Shown here: piece by piece, positions 24,481 to 36,876 of the stretch
Position numbering within the stretch: the stretch's first letter is position 1
How the letters are laid out: every line of letters begins with the position of its first letter
From: Xylogone sp. PMI_703
Taxonomy: Eukaryota; Ascomycota; Leotiomycetes
Direction: 5' to 3'
Assembly (NCBI GenBank): GCA_021399445.1
Contig: JAJTUQ010000004.1
Coordinates: 4,526,001 to 4,590,000, forward strand
DNA: 64,000 nt
Made by a program: the position numbers and the translations under genes
Notes under the pieces: model-generated
Told to the model about the DNA's origin: nothing
The model's database searches: none
The model's input: the letters and a program-made list of their open reading frames with translations, nothing else

Positions 24481-24993
24481 GAGAGCATAGCCATTTTCCC
24501 TGTTAACCTAAATTTGAAATTGGCGCACTACATCTAAAGTCTGTAACGAAGCTGGATCTCACCAAAACCCATTTTCATCTTCGGACTTGGGCAGTCACTG
24601 TTCTAGCCTGAGCTGAAGCCTAGAGTCCTGAGCTCGTTGATGAGTCGACTAGAGTATGCCGAGAGAAACCTGTTTTTGCGCTCTTGAGCAGCGGTTATGG
24701 TTTCTAGGTTATCTATCCACCCTTATCTATTTATTTATTTATTTATTTATTAATTCCTGTTATCTGGAACACAGCCATCTCATTGAAGCTGTTGAGATGT
24801 CGGGACGGCATCCATTCTCGCCCTCATATCAGATTTATCAAGATCCCCGCCGGGCGTCAGAACCCAGATATATAGCAGTATAAGCAGCCAGGCAACTGGG
24901 GATCTCCTTTTGCTCTGACACCGGGGCTGATTTGGATACCTTCCAGTTAACTCCTAATGCACGTGCTTATCTAGTTTCCAGATCTCCTTATTT
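24481..24993. other. Intergenic
   Basis: About 510 bp downstream of the NLR-like stop. Apart from the TTTA microsatellite nothing is recognised. Confidence 0.4.
24727..24753. repeat. (TTTA)n microsatellite
   Basis: About six copies of the tetranucleotide TTTA in a row within an AT-rich spacer. It is likely polymorphic in length. Confidence 0.85.
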
Positions 24994-27900
24994 TCAGCTC
25001 ATCCTAGGATTTTTCAAGCTCGTAGACACCAGATGCCTATTTTCATCCTCATCTTTACACCTCTTTCTCTTTTCGGATGACTCCGCCACCGAGCTGGCCA
25101 TCCTACTTTGAGCCAGTGGACTCTGAATAGCGTCTAACATGGGTTTTAGAAGATTCACAGGGAAGGCTTTTTGAAGCGGACCCTGCATATCGAGCCATAG
25201 CAGCTCGGCCGATTGACTCATCTCTATGAATAAAATCAGCACCCGTGATAAGAAGGAAAGTTGTTGTGCAGGTAGAGATTTCTGGATATTTGGCGTGCCG
25301 AGCAACTCAAACTGATTCCGGAGCAGATCCCAAGCACTTATATGACTGGGCTGTTGGCGTTCCCAAGGGGGATAGAGCGTGGAAATAGACTTCATCGTGG
25401 TTTTGAAGTCTGCGCCCATCAACAGTCTTCGCAGTGTTCCCAGATAGCTGTCGTGAAACTTGAAAGGTACGTGAATTCTGAAGGCCATAAAGAAGAATCT
25501 CAACCAAGCTGGGAGTTCGACATCCCGCTTTCCAGTGGGGGCATTCGGATCCGCACCGAACCGAAGAAAAAGCAAAATGACGCCAGTGTTCAAAGCAGAG
25601 CAAAAATAATCCCCATCTTCCAGATGTTCTGGGAATTCAGCGAGGAATATAGTAGGGTAACATATCTTGTTCATCGAGATCCATGGAGTGGATTTATCTA
25701 AAGACTTGTCATCAATGGGTGCATTGGGATCATGATAGCTTGAAAGCAAAGATTGTAACAGCTGAACCTGCCTCAAAGACCATGGAATAGGTATACGTTC
25801 CTCAGCTTGAAGCGGATTCATTACAAGGGTCAACGCTGACATGTTGGGCCAATGAAAAGTATATGGGTTCTTTTTAAGCCTCTTTGAAGCGTACCCGACG
25901 ACAAAGTGCATCAGGATTTGACGGAGAAAGTTCTCATTGTTCATAAAGGGTTCGCCAAATTCATCACCAAACCTCGAGGTATAACGCATCGTTTCAAGCG
26001 ATAGTTCAACATCATCCAGTAGAGCCCCCACCGTGGCGGTATTGGCCCCACTAGAAATCTCGGCGTCATTGGCATATTCTAGAATATCCGCCAAAATATC
26101 CTTGGCCTCTAGCTTCGGGAACAAGCCCAAGACTAACACAGAGCGAAATTTTATCTTCATCTGGGCAATAAGCGCCCTCATAATTGCAACACTTGGCTCA
26201 AATTGTGGCCTACTCTTGCTCAGTACAAATGTAGCCATCTCTCCAGTAGCGAGAAAGTCTCTAACAGTGCGGTGCAGAAAGTGAACCTCGTTAAATTTCA
26301 CCTCCAGTAAACCCTTAGTTCGGGACTCAATCTGTCGCGGTACAGGGTAAGTTAAAGATTCGAATAGTTCTTTATCCAGTCCAATCGGTTGACTGATTGC
26401 ATAGTCTTCATTCTCATACTCCAGTTCATGAAAACCATATATAATACATTCCAGCGGCTTCTTGGCGGCCAACGCGATCCGCAGTGTATGTACCATCTTC
26501 TCGTGGTAAAACGTATCGACTGAGTTCAGCATATGCTTGAAAAATTCTCCCAAGTCTGTTGGAATAGTGTCAAGTCTTCTGCGAAGGTCCTGAAAACTGT
26601 CGTGATTAGTGAGTCCATCCCTTAGAAGCTTCGTGACGAGGAACACCCAAAGGAAGACTCCATGGGCTCTCTCTGTAATCTCGTTTACCAGCTCTTGTAT
26701 ATGCCCACTGGTCGAGATGGCGGGCTGCGACCATCTTGGATGCTCGAGCAGCCGTGACTCAGAAAACTTACGAATGTCATCTCTGGTGAGGTCATGGACG
26801 AACAGTTTGGGCGTGGTGTCTGCCCCAAAACTATCACAAAACGCATTCCAAGGGCGGCTCGACACGCAGATTTTGATATGAGGGGATCGTGATAGTTTAT
26901 GTAAATCTTGGCAAATTTCGGGATGATCCCCAGCATACTCATCCAGTCCATCAATAAAGAAACAGAACTTCACTTCCAAACCCTGCTGACATGCAAGAAT
27001 ATCCAGAGACTTCCGCAATTCTGAGATAGTCCAAGACTCGACTCCACAGTTTCTTAGACTACCTTTTGCGGACAACGCCATCCATCTCTCCTCGCAGACC
27101 GTGGGGATAAGGCTTGGGTCTTCCTGCAGTACTCCATAGAGTAGAGACATAAGAAGACCTTTCTGGGACTTCTGGATTTCTGTTCCTGCACTCCAAAAGT
27201 AATGGCTAGCTATGACCCCTTTTTGAGGGCTGGCCCACTTTGATATCGCGTTTTGAGTGCGAGGGTCATCTGCCATATATTTCATCAGTGTAGACTTGCC
27301 AGATCCTGGTCTCCCGGAGACCCAAAATATTTTGTCGAGCTTCTGAAGCCAATACATCAGGTTGGCGTGACTAGAGTTATTTCCACGAGGTATCTTGAAG
27401 ACCCAATCAAACGTTCTTCGATGAGCCTGCGAAATAGCATCATGTCTTGTCGGCCGATACTCGTAATCCAGAGTGTTCAATAATATCCGTTCTCGACTCA
27501 GTTGTTGACCAGTTAGAGATAGCGTTGATAGTTTTTGGCTTAAAGTCACTATCTCTGCTGCATCAACGCTCTCTGGCTTCCCTGCCTCGATATTTTTAAT
27601 CTCGATCAGAATACGACTGAGAGTTGTCTCCATGTCTGCAAGCTGCCGTGATCGGGACTCATATAATTTGTCGCTCTTAATCTGCAGCTCCTGAAGCTGA
27701 GTGCTCATCTGTTCGGTGTTTTCACTCTGAAATGTCAGCGCCTTGTGGTAAGCATTTCAAAGCATCGACCCTCACCTGCAAACGGCACAAAAGTGGATCA
27801 CCATGGCATTCTGATAATTTTGGATTCGTTCCTCAAGTTTCTTTATGTGCTCCGATGTTCGAACTTCCGTGACAGCGACCTTGAAGCTTGACCACTATCG

Positions 27901-28212
27901 TTTCCTGCTGCTTTTGCCCCTAGTAACCAAATTTTCAACGATAGTAATCCACTCATCGTAGTCTTCTTTGCAGCCTATAGCGAGCCCTTTGAGTGCAGAG
28001 TAGGCTTTCGACGGAATGACTGTTCCGTGGTGTGTCTCGAGGTTACCACTGAGTTCGTATAACCTCTGATATATTTCGTTAATGTTTTCCGCTTGAACGG
28101 AAATGCCACAACAAGTTTTATAGATCTTCTGAGTCCCGTTTATAAGGCTAAAGACGAACTGGACAAATTGAACCACAGATGTCGCGAGGCTGAGAGCCGA
28201 TAAAGGATCCAT
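24994..28212 (-). CDS. NACHT/STAND NLR-like protein, exon 1 interrupted by in-frame TAG
   Basis: Exon 1 (28212-27776) and exon 2 (27724-24994) join in phase to 1,056 codons once one intron (27725-27775, acceptor CAGAG) is removed. The N-terminal helical domain (MDPLSALSLATSVVQFVQFV) is the fungal STAND/Helo-like or NACHT-N type. A coiled region follows (LEERIQNYQNAMVIHFCAVC). The NTPase has Walker A GRPGSGKST and Walker B FFIDGLDEY, then a DUF7791-like helical region (HGVFLWVFLVTKLL). No ankyrin, WD or TPR repeats follow, so the sensor end is non-repeat. Such proteins act in allorecognition or defence as cytosolic switches. Codon 106 is TAG at 27895-27897, inside otherwise conserved text (SSRKR, stop, WSSFKVAV). 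Expression may start instead at an internal ATG such as 27708, giving a 904-residue protein with the NTPase but lacking the head. Confidence 0.85.
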
Positions 28213-30668
28213 CTAGGACAGATTTCAGAAGCACTCAACAACGAACGAGTTAGATAGGATTAGATTATTCATTTAATAGTTTTCGAGAAAGCCAGGCGCC
28301 GACTTTAGAGAGGGAAAGAGGATGTAAATCAGAACCGGCTCTTGAGAAGGAATTTATGAATTTATCAAGTGGACGACATGCAGGAGCGGCTGAAAATCCT
28401 CCGAGCCAGTAAGGCTTTCAACACCACCCAAGAAAATGAGTGTGCCTGGTGGCTCCATGTGTGCGCTGTCACTTGTGCTACGCGACGCCCAACACCCCAA
28501 CTCATCAGTGTTATGAACCAAGTGAAGAATTGTTCCACAGAATATTAGGTTAACTCGTTGGGACTGCAATCTATCAGACCAGTCGTGGTTTCCGTACAGC
28601 AACGTTCTATTGCGCATGGCTAAGCCCGCAATGGCGCTAGTGCAGCGGGTAGGATTGAGCCAGTCAAGTCCTAGCGGAAGGCGTACTCCTGGAGTGTTTA
28701 AATCGTCCTGTGCTCTCGCAGATTATGGCAATGTCCCTCATTTTGCACTCCACCATCGTGTTCGCAGACGATCCTCGGTAGAAGCGAAGCCCCAAGACCA
28801 GCAGCACCTTGAACCTTACAAAGAAGGTGTTGCCATTGAAGTATTTGTTATATATGTCCGACCTTGGACAACCGATACGAATGAATTTTATCCCTTCAAT
28901 AGCCTTCAGTGTCACCCGCCAGCGCCCCGTGACGGACAGACCGCTTAAGCCACGCGGCAGGAACCGCACAGGAAACCCGCCATCCAGCACTCGAGGCGAG
29001 AAGTATGGGAGGATGCTGAATGTGGCCACGTTGGTGGATTGATGGAGAGAGAACCGAGGCTACAGGAAGAGCTATACACAAAGGGATTGGCTGGAGCCTG
29101 GGTCACATGACCCCACAACAAGAAGAGTCGGGGCCCTGGACTGAACCATCACGAACAAACACATACGAGAAAGTCGCACGCTAGTTTGAGATCTGGCTAT
29201 CCACTTGGAGCCCTGAACTGAGGATACAAGGAGAATATTCTTCTGACAGCTTATCGGGGCACATCCCAACTATTTGTAGTTACGAGGTAGTGACCCATGT
29301 GACCGCGAGTTCCATGTTATGATATCACGTGATCTATGATCCAACTTTTCCTAGCCCAGAATGTCGATACAGTATTAAGTGCCATATTAACTGCTAGCTA
29401 TCAGCAGCACTTTGTACGGTTGTCCTATTAGAGGAAGATTATTGTGATGACGATTAGGATAGGGTGATGTTCTGAGTGGCATTTTTGGGGGGGAAATCTA
29501 ATTTTAAGAATGCTGGGTTTTCTTTTCTAGTTAGTTAATTGCACTATGTGTATGATTCGGTGACTTGGTTCTGGGTGGTATTGCATTGATTGACTCTGGG
29601 TTAAAGTTGCTGGGTTGTCTAGGTGTGTTTCCTTTACCATGGATTCGGATACTGTACTATGCAGTTGTACTGTAGATATAGCACATTACTTTTGGCTGGG
29701 GAAAATGGCTCACCAGCGCTCACTTGATTATGTTGGCAGGTACTTCGATTTTAGTGGCCCGCTTGAACTTTAAAGCGTATAAGCTAGATTAAGCGAGCCA
29801 GTTATAAGCAATGTTTTCAAAATAAGAAATAAGTGTGCCAAGTGAGCCATTTTCACCGGACCAAGGGGATAACATGGACAAGACTGCAGGCTATCCGCGC
29901 CAGGATCTATCAAAGTCCATGTAATTAATAGAGTGGTACGAGTTAAGCGTGCCATTGCGGTATCGCCGTTGGATCCAGCCTCCCGGTGCACCAAATTAAT
30001 CACACACAACTCACTGAGTTTTGGTGTGAATTCAATTATTCCGTATGCGCAATACTGTGCGAACTAACCTATTTTGTCAGCCGGGAGCTAGCCCAATCGC
30101 GCCAGGCTCCACTCCATTCGTCTTCAGGCGCGCCAATCGCATGAAGGCTGGTATGGCCGTGGAGCCACCGAGACAACGCGCTAACAACCCCGCACTGGAG
30201 GCCCCAAGTTCTCCAGACTCGCTCCATCAATAGGCCGACTGTACCCAGGATTATTACGTGAAAAAGGTCCTCGGTTAATATCACCAAGAGCCCACCATAC
30301 GGGTAATTCAAACCACACCGTTACGCGCAGGCCCTAGGGCGACTCGGGCGAAGATGCACCGATGCCCGCCGTCCGGGTAGCTAATCAGAAAGGCTTGATG
30401 GCAGAGACGGCGAGGCGAATGCGACGTTGCTACCATGGAGCCCAGAAACACGACCGTGATGGGTGGAGATAGTTGGCACATGGTTGGGTTTCCAGTACAA
30501 GCGCTCCCGTGGAGGCCAAGGTCCGGAGCAAGCTTCACGCAACTGAGCTAAGATCAGGGTTACCATCACGAGCGTGTTTGTCGCAGGGATAAAGATTCAA
30601 AAACCCCAGTCGTGCCGGCCTGTCTCTCTTTTCGTTCCTCACGTTTCTCTCTCAGAAATCGCGTCAAC
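28213..30668. other. Long spacer, no supported gene
   Basis: About 2.4 kb between the divergent NLR-like and sugar-transporter genes. Open frames occur on both strands (for example 28664-29029 minus, 28610-28948 plus), but they overlap each other, have no family signature and no splice-linked partners. 30050-30660 is clearly GC-richer than the neighbourhood and precedes the transporter. The two promoters must be at the ends. Confidence 0.35.
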
Positions 30669-32456
30669 ATGGATAACGGCATCACAGAGAAGCCAACCTC
30701 GGCGGAGGTCGAGGCCCAGCTCAGCTCCACGGGCGGTCCGGTCTACGATGTCAACGAGAAGGTCGACTACGACAGATCGGGCGCCATCGACGCCGAGAAG
30801 CTCGAACATGACATGACTGTGATCCAGGCCGTCAAGGCCTATCCCGCTGCCAGTTGGTGGGCATTCGTTATGTCGTGCACCATTGTAAGCTCTTTGCTCG
30901 TGATAAGCAGCATCAAGATTATTTCTCTAACGTTGCCGATAGATCATGGAGTCATACTGTGTTTTCTTGATGGGACAGTTCATCGCCACGACTCGATTCG
31001 CCCGTGATTTCGGTGTATATAGCACCAGCGCAGGAGAGTGGATTATCGAAGCTAAATGGCAGTCAGCATTCCAGTGTGCCGGACCGGTCGGTGCCTTCGT
31101 CGGCGTCTTCATCGCAGGTCCCATTACCAGCTGGATTGGATATCGATGGGCGACCATTGGTGGTCTCATGTTCTTGAATGGCTTCATCTTCATCTTCTAT
31201 TTCGGCAACAGCCAGGGCACGCTTCTCGCCGCCCAGATCCTGGAGGGCATCCCGTGGGGCATTTTTATCGCCAATGCACCCGCCTACTGTGCCGAAATTG
31301 TGCCCCTGAGATTGAGAGCTCCAGCGACGCAGATGTTGCAGATGTTCTGGGCTATTGGGTCGATCATTGTTGGTGGTATCACTTATCACTACCAATCCAA
31401 GAATGACTCCTCGGCATACAGGTTCGTCCTCTCCCTTACGAGTAGATGCCATCTAGGAGTACTATACTAACAACCATGCCAGAGTTCCCATTGCACTCCA
31501 GTGGATGTTTCCCACTCCTCTCGCTATCCTACTCTTCCTTGCGCCTGAATCCCCCTGGTGGCTCGTACGAAAGGGCCGTCTGGCTGAGGCTGAGAAGGCC
31601 GTCAAACGCCTTGGACGCGCGAGTGCAAATGATAATCCCGCTGACGCAGTCGCCATGATGCGTCGCACGATCGAGCTTGAGAAGACCGCGAAGAAGCCCA
31701 GTCTTATTGAACTGTGGAAAGGTACCGATCTCTACCGCACATTGATTGTGTGCGGTGTGTACGCATCTCAGAATCTGACGGGCAATCTGATCGCTAACCA
31801 AGCGGTTTACTTTTTCAAACGTGAGTGTCTACTCATTTCCTGCAACCCTTCATAGCAGTGCTAACACCAGCTCAGAGGCCGGTATGGCAGATAACACCGC
31901 ATTTGCACTTGGTCTCATCACTTCTGCTCTCCAGTGGATCATGGTCATGCTCTCTTGGGTCCTGACCACGTACCTTGGCCGACGTACCATCTACGTTTAT
32001 GGTCAACTCATCAACTGCGCATTCTTGGTCGCACTCGGTATCGCGGCTTCAGTTGGCACTAGTAAGGCGGCTAGCAACGCGCAAGCATCACTTGGCTTGA
32101 TCGTCTCCGTCCTGTTCTGCTTGGGACCCGCCCCTGCCTCATGGGTCATCATTGGCGAGACATCCTCCGTTCGTCTCAGGCCCCTGACAACTGGTATCGG
32201 ACGAGGTGCCTACTACTTGGTCAATATTCCTTGCATCTTCCTTGCCAGCTACATGCTCAACAATGATAAGTGGAACATCGGCGGCAAGAGCGGCTACGTC
32301 TGGGCTGGCACCGCCTTTGTCTGCACCGCCATGTCTTGGTACTGGATTCCAGAGATGAAACACAGATCCTTCCGTGAGATCGACATTTTGTTCCAGCGTC
32401 ATGTCCCGGCTCGCAAGTGGAAGGAGACGACCGTCGATATCAACGACGATGAGTAG
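30669..32456 (+). CDS. MFS sugar transporter (maltose/alpha-glucoside permease-like)
   Basis: Four exons (30669-30884, 30943-31421, 31483-31820, 31876-32456) join in phase to 537 residues. There is a cytosolic N-terminal head, then twelve predicted helices. Sugar-porter motifs are visible: GYRWATIGG after helix 2, PESPWWLVRKGR in the central loop, and GETSSVRLRPLTTGIGR before helix 10. The C-terminal loop has FREIDILFQRHVPARKW. The DSSAYRVPIALQWMF segment and the RLRAPATQ text fit the alpha-glucoside:H+ symporter branch. It should import maltose-like sugars at the plasma membrane. Codons strongly favour C in third position (GTC, ATC, GCC), unlike the surrounding genes, which suggests high expression or a different origin. 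Confidence 0.93.
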
Positions 32457-32827
32457 ATGGGAAATTGCTATTTGGAGAAGCCTGAGTGGGCACTCCTTGT
32501 GCAGGAATGGGCGGCAGAGACGGAGTTTCTTATTAGATACTTTTCAGATAATTATTTTCAGGATGAGTTGAAGGGTGAGGATCACGTCAGAATGTACTGC
32601 ATCCTCTACCCTCATTCGGTAATAGCTGCTACAGTACCAGGCTTGCTTCTGGTATCCGTCAGAGGAGGATAGCTAAGTCTGGCTTATGTATGTCCTTAGA
32701 CTATCTCGAATAAAGTGTAGCATTATTGTCATCGTTAACATGCAAAAATGTTGTCCCACCATCTTCTTTTAGGCCCAAAACATTTTTATGTACAGTTGCT
32801 ACTCCTAAGAATACTAATCCAAAAGGA
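32457..32827. other. Short convergent spacer
   Basis: 370 bp between the stops of the sugar transporter and the glucanase. It holds 3' UTRs only. Confidence 0.4.
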
Positions 32828-34139
32828 TCAAGCAGTCGCATATGCCTGCCCTATAACACTCAACCCATTCCCAGCATCATTAACCAAATATCCCGGGAAA
32901 ACTCCAAAATAAGCATACCGCTGCACGTAGCTCTGAGCGTCCAACCACGGCAGTACATTCTGCAAGAACGCAGCCTGCTGGTCGTTACTCCCATAGCACT
33001 GGAACTCCGTAATCCAAACCGGTAATCCAAGCGTGTCGTACGCATTAGTCACGTTCCCCTTGAACCAATCCGGCCCGCTCTGTCCTCCACCCGGCTCGCA
33101 ATCCTGGTACCAGTGAATAGCCGCGAAGTCGAAGTGGCATCCGGTGCAATCCGCAATGAAGTTCTTCATCCACTGTGGGGAATTGTAGTTTCCTCCTGAT
33201 GTGGATCCTACGTTATTCCAGAGGACGTTGGGTGTACCTATCTTTACCTGGTTTGCAAATGGCTGGATGTATTGCTGGTAGCCTGCAGCTGCTGGAGCGG
33301 GAGCAATGTTCGCGGAGCCGGAATAGGTGAGATCTGGCTCGTTGAAGCCGAGGATGTAGTGTGTTCCGGGGGTTTGGACTGCTGCTGTCCAGTCTGGGTC
33401 TGCGCCGCTTGGGAGGCCCCAGAGCATTGGAACACTATTAAAGTTGCCGTCAGTATAAGACGTGCTAATATGGTATGGCAGAATGTGGGTGCAGAAGAAG
33501 TTTGTCCGACTCACAACTCAAATTGAGAATCTAGTGACCAGCTTGGGAACCCCCAGTCATATCCCCAGGAAATCTTACTATATCCCTTGAACAAGTTTGC
33601 GTAAACAGCATTTGACGATGGATTGTTATTATTATATGCCAGTCCTCGTTTACCGCTTGATGGGTTTGTTGGGCCCGTTGATCCTGAGTTGCTGGAAGAG
33701 TAGACGTTTAATCGATTAGGGCCACCACAGGTCTCCGCAGCATTGCCGTTGCACTTCATATTACAGCCAGCGTTTCCATCTGGGGCAGGGCCACCGCCAT
33801 TCTGAAAGCTGTTTCCACAGTCTAGAATTCATGAGAAATGATAGAAACATAAGATGGCCATAAATAAGGCAAATACTTACAACACTCGCCTCCATACTCT
33901 AATCCAGCCAGGGTGTAACCTTGGCCTTGACAAGTCTGCTCACACAGCTCTACTGTCATGGCATTTGCTCCACCAGTCACACTTGCACCGAAGGATAGTG
34001 AGCGTGCACCAACATTATCGGTGTAGCAGCCAAGGGAAGTCCAAGTTGCTCGTGCTTCAACGGGGCTTCGCTTGACAGCTAAAGACGATACCTCGACAAA
34101 GCAAAGGTAGAACAACGGCGCGAGACAAATGAGATTCAT
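32828..34139 (-). CDS. Secreted WSC-domain GH128 (Asl1-like) beta-glucanase
   Basis: Three exons (34139-33881, 33821-33515, 33434-32828) join in phase to 390 residues. A signal peptide (MNLICLAPLFYLCFVEVSSLA) is followed by a WSC domain with eight cysteines (LGCYTDN, ELCEQTCQ, CYCGNSF, CNMKC, ETCGG), then a Ser/Gly/Thr-rich linker. The GH128 catalytic domain begins with KRGLAYNNN and WGYDWG. The acid/base Glu is in GFNEPD (about E221) and the nucleophile in WITEFQ (about E332). GH128 enzymes cut beta-1,3-glucan. The WSC domain binds wall glycans, so this is a wall-remodelling or fungal-wall-degrading enzyme. It ends right after the catalytic domain, with no GPI signal. Confidence 0.94.
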
Positions 34140-35427
34140 CTTGACGATGACACTGACAACGAGAGTAGAAAACGATTGAAAGAGACATCGAGACGATTAA
34201 TATATGTCACTGTAGCCCCCCGGCACCTCTACAAACCGTAAAGCAACCACAAATGCAACGCTAGAAATGAACATGCGCATGATCACTGGGCTAAGCAAAG
34301 GCCAATTACCCATAGGCCAAGATAGATATAAAGTTCTCACAATAAATAAACGGAGGCGACATAATAATGCCGAAGCAAGGACGTAATAAACAACCAATTA
34401 CAATAGGAAAGTAAAATCACCTACCGCCGAGGTCCAGGCGCCTGTGGTCGCAACTCTCCGAACCACACCTGCTAGCTGCCGTACGAACGGCGCCGATGAG
34501 CAAGCCACCGAAGAATGAGACAAGGAGTACTTCTCTTCTTTTCCCGCTCTTTAAGCATCAATCACCAGACATAGTTCGACGTCAAAACCCCAGCGGTGGA
34601 GCGAATTATGCAGGGCTGATATGGGCCAGCAGAAGAACAGCCGGTCATAGGGCCGAACCTAAACCCCACGGGGTCCAGTTCGTCCGGTAGTTAATATATT
34701 CGAGGATGTGGAGAAGGGCATGGTATATTCCGAGTCGCAATCGAGTTCGCTATGTTGGGGTAGCGAGTCCGCGGAGTCGCGGATGCCCTCGCCACAAGAA
34801 AATCTAGTGCTTGATATAACTTCAAGCTAATGAAATAAGGAAGAGAGGAGTGGTAATTTAGGAGTACGGATGATCGTGTCCATAAATTAAGCTGCAGAGT
34901 GACAATTCATACACACGGCTCCGTTATAAATCATGATTCTTTAAAATGAGACCATTATCGTACCCAGGCCTATTCAGCGCCCACGGTAAAGTATAAGAAG
35001 TTTATAAGGGGTTTGATTAAAAGATTATGGCCAACCTTATAGGACTGAATTAACTGGAGAGGTTACTACCTAATAGAGAAGTTTGGGATTATAGAATTCA
35101 CCTGGGTAGACCTTGCAGGTAATTTTTTATACGCAAGCCTTCTCTAGAAAAGTCTATAGCAAGTAACTTAGTAATTTGTCTTTTAGAATTAAGTAACGTT
35201 TCTAACACTATTAATACGATCGTATTGGTTATTTGCATGTTAAAGGAAACAAACACTCAGTATTCAGACGTCGCACGATAAGCCTGTGTAATCTCAACGG
35301 TCACCACTGACCCTGGACTCTCGAGAGATCCAACACGAACAAAGGTTCATATAAGTCTCTATTTCTTTATTAAGAGCAGATTCATGTGTAACCCGAGCAG
35401 TGCGTCTCATTATTACTTCAATGATCA
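34140..35427. other. AT-rich spacer
   Basis: 1.29 kb without a convincing gene, with many AT-rich stretches. It contains the glucanase promoter at the left end. The plus-strand frame at 34496-34690 has no family features. Confidence 0.4.
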
Positions 35428-36454
35428 CTAGTTCCTCTGAACCACAGCCTTCAATGTCGTCTCAACATCTTCTTTCTCTAGCTCCAGCAGCGCATTCGCG
35501 CTCTGTTCCTCCTTCAGCCAGTGTCCAGCGCCATCGGCAAACGTATACAGCTTTAAATACTCTGGGATATTTAACTCCCCTGCAGTACGCTTCCTGTCGC
35601 CCTCACGCTCTAACTCGGCGCTGCTGATATGATGCACTGTCCACTCGGCCCTGTTTGTTAGGGATTCAAGAACTCGCAGGATTTCATTCTGTGTCGTATT
35701 GAAAGATGCGATGGAGAGGTACCGGTTCGCTGTCACGGCCGGATGTTGTAAGATGGACACGACGGCTGCCCCTACTAGTCCTATGTTTGTCGCCTGGAAG
35801 AGCTCATCGCCGCTATCAATGATGGCCATGGTACGGGCTTCAACATCTGCGCCAATAAGGTGTTTCATCCCCTTAAATTTCGTAGGAATATGTTAGTTTC
35901 TGCTGCGGGAGCCTGGAAGGGGCCAACTCACATAATCAAAAAGAAGCCCAACCCCTAATCCCGTCCAGGAGAAGCCCTGGTGTTGAGACGCCTTCTCGGA
36001 GAGATAATCTTGTGTCTTGATCTTGCGCTGTATTTGGTACCTAAGCTTATGGTCTCCCACTGCTCTGTTATCGATGCCGAAGTCGGATGGGATAAAGCGA
36101 GATACACCCGCCTCGATGGCAGCATCTATGATTAGCGGCTGGCTTTCAATTGCATAGCGTGAGAGGAGAGACACAGCGGTGTCTTGGCCTTGTAGAGCGG
36201 TCACAAGTGCCGATTTGGATGAGAGATCAAGCCGACGAACTGCCACAGTAGGGGGGAATTGGCTAGTTGAAGTAAGCCTGGTTATTGCTGTAACATTGAA
36301 AGATACGTGGAGGAGTGCATCGATTATTGGCCCACCAATGTTTCCGGAACCCAATAAAGATGTCAGAGTTCAACCCGCTAGGGAGCTTTTCATACTCCAA
36401 AGTAGAGGTACTTACTCCTATTACAGTAACGTTCTTAATTGTTGGAGTAGACAT
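35428..36454 (-). CDS. NmrA/isoflavone-reductase-like NAD(P)-binding protein, broken splice acceptor
   Basis: Exons 36454-36416, 36351-35932 and 35871-35428 have lengths 39, 420 and 444. They would give a 300-residue protein. The Rossmann motif is split by the first intron: VTVIG then GSGNIGG. Later text (FIPSDFGI, SWTGLGVGLLFDYGM) is typical of NmrA-like atypical SDRs, which reduce small aromatic substrates or sense NADP redox. The first intron has a good donor (GTAAGT at 36415) and a branch-like CTCTGAC, but the predicted end reads TTG instead of TAG, and no other AG keeps the frame. The second intron is normal. The product cannot be made by usual splicing unless the acceptor is non-canonical. 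Confidence 0.75.
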
Positions 36455-36796
36455 AATGATTAGCCTAAGAACAGATATAATGTAGTAGTAAGTTATTTGG
36501 ATATATAGTGTTTTGGCTTGGGGTGGAAGTAAGCTTTATAATACCTCATTCATATATTACTTTGCCGGTCACGCTCATAATACACCATACTTGCCTAATC
36601 GTTACTGGCCTCGGCGATGATGATAATTCAAATATGACTATTAAAGGATTTAAATGCTTCCTGGCTTATATGATACTCTGATTTAGGCTAACAACTTGTA
36701 GGTATACAGTTACCACTTTACCATACGTTAGTATCTTCTAGCAGTTGGCTATTATGGAAACGGGGTAATACTATACACTCCGGTTGCTGGTCTGTC

Positions 36797-36876
36797 GGCT
36801 CCGTAGGCTCCGTTAAGCTTTATAGGCTCCGTGAGGCTCCGTAAGCCCCGTAAGTTCCGTAATCTCTGTAAGCCAA
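36797..36876. repeat. Degenerate 10-bp tandem repeat (GGCTCCGTAA)
   Basis: About seven decamer-like units based on GGCTCCGTAA or its variants (CCCCGTAAG, TTCCGTAA, TCTCTGTAAG) in a row, with small insertions. They are C/G-rich inside AT-rich DNA. Confidence 0.8.

Noticed and set aside
28620..28680. Possible tRNA-like sequence
   Set aside because: A GTTCRA-type T-loop and matching acceptor stem could not be found.
28610..29029. Overlapping open frames on both strands near 28.6-29.0 kb
   Set aside because: They are mutually overlapping, have no recognisable domains and no typical splice sites; composition effect likely.
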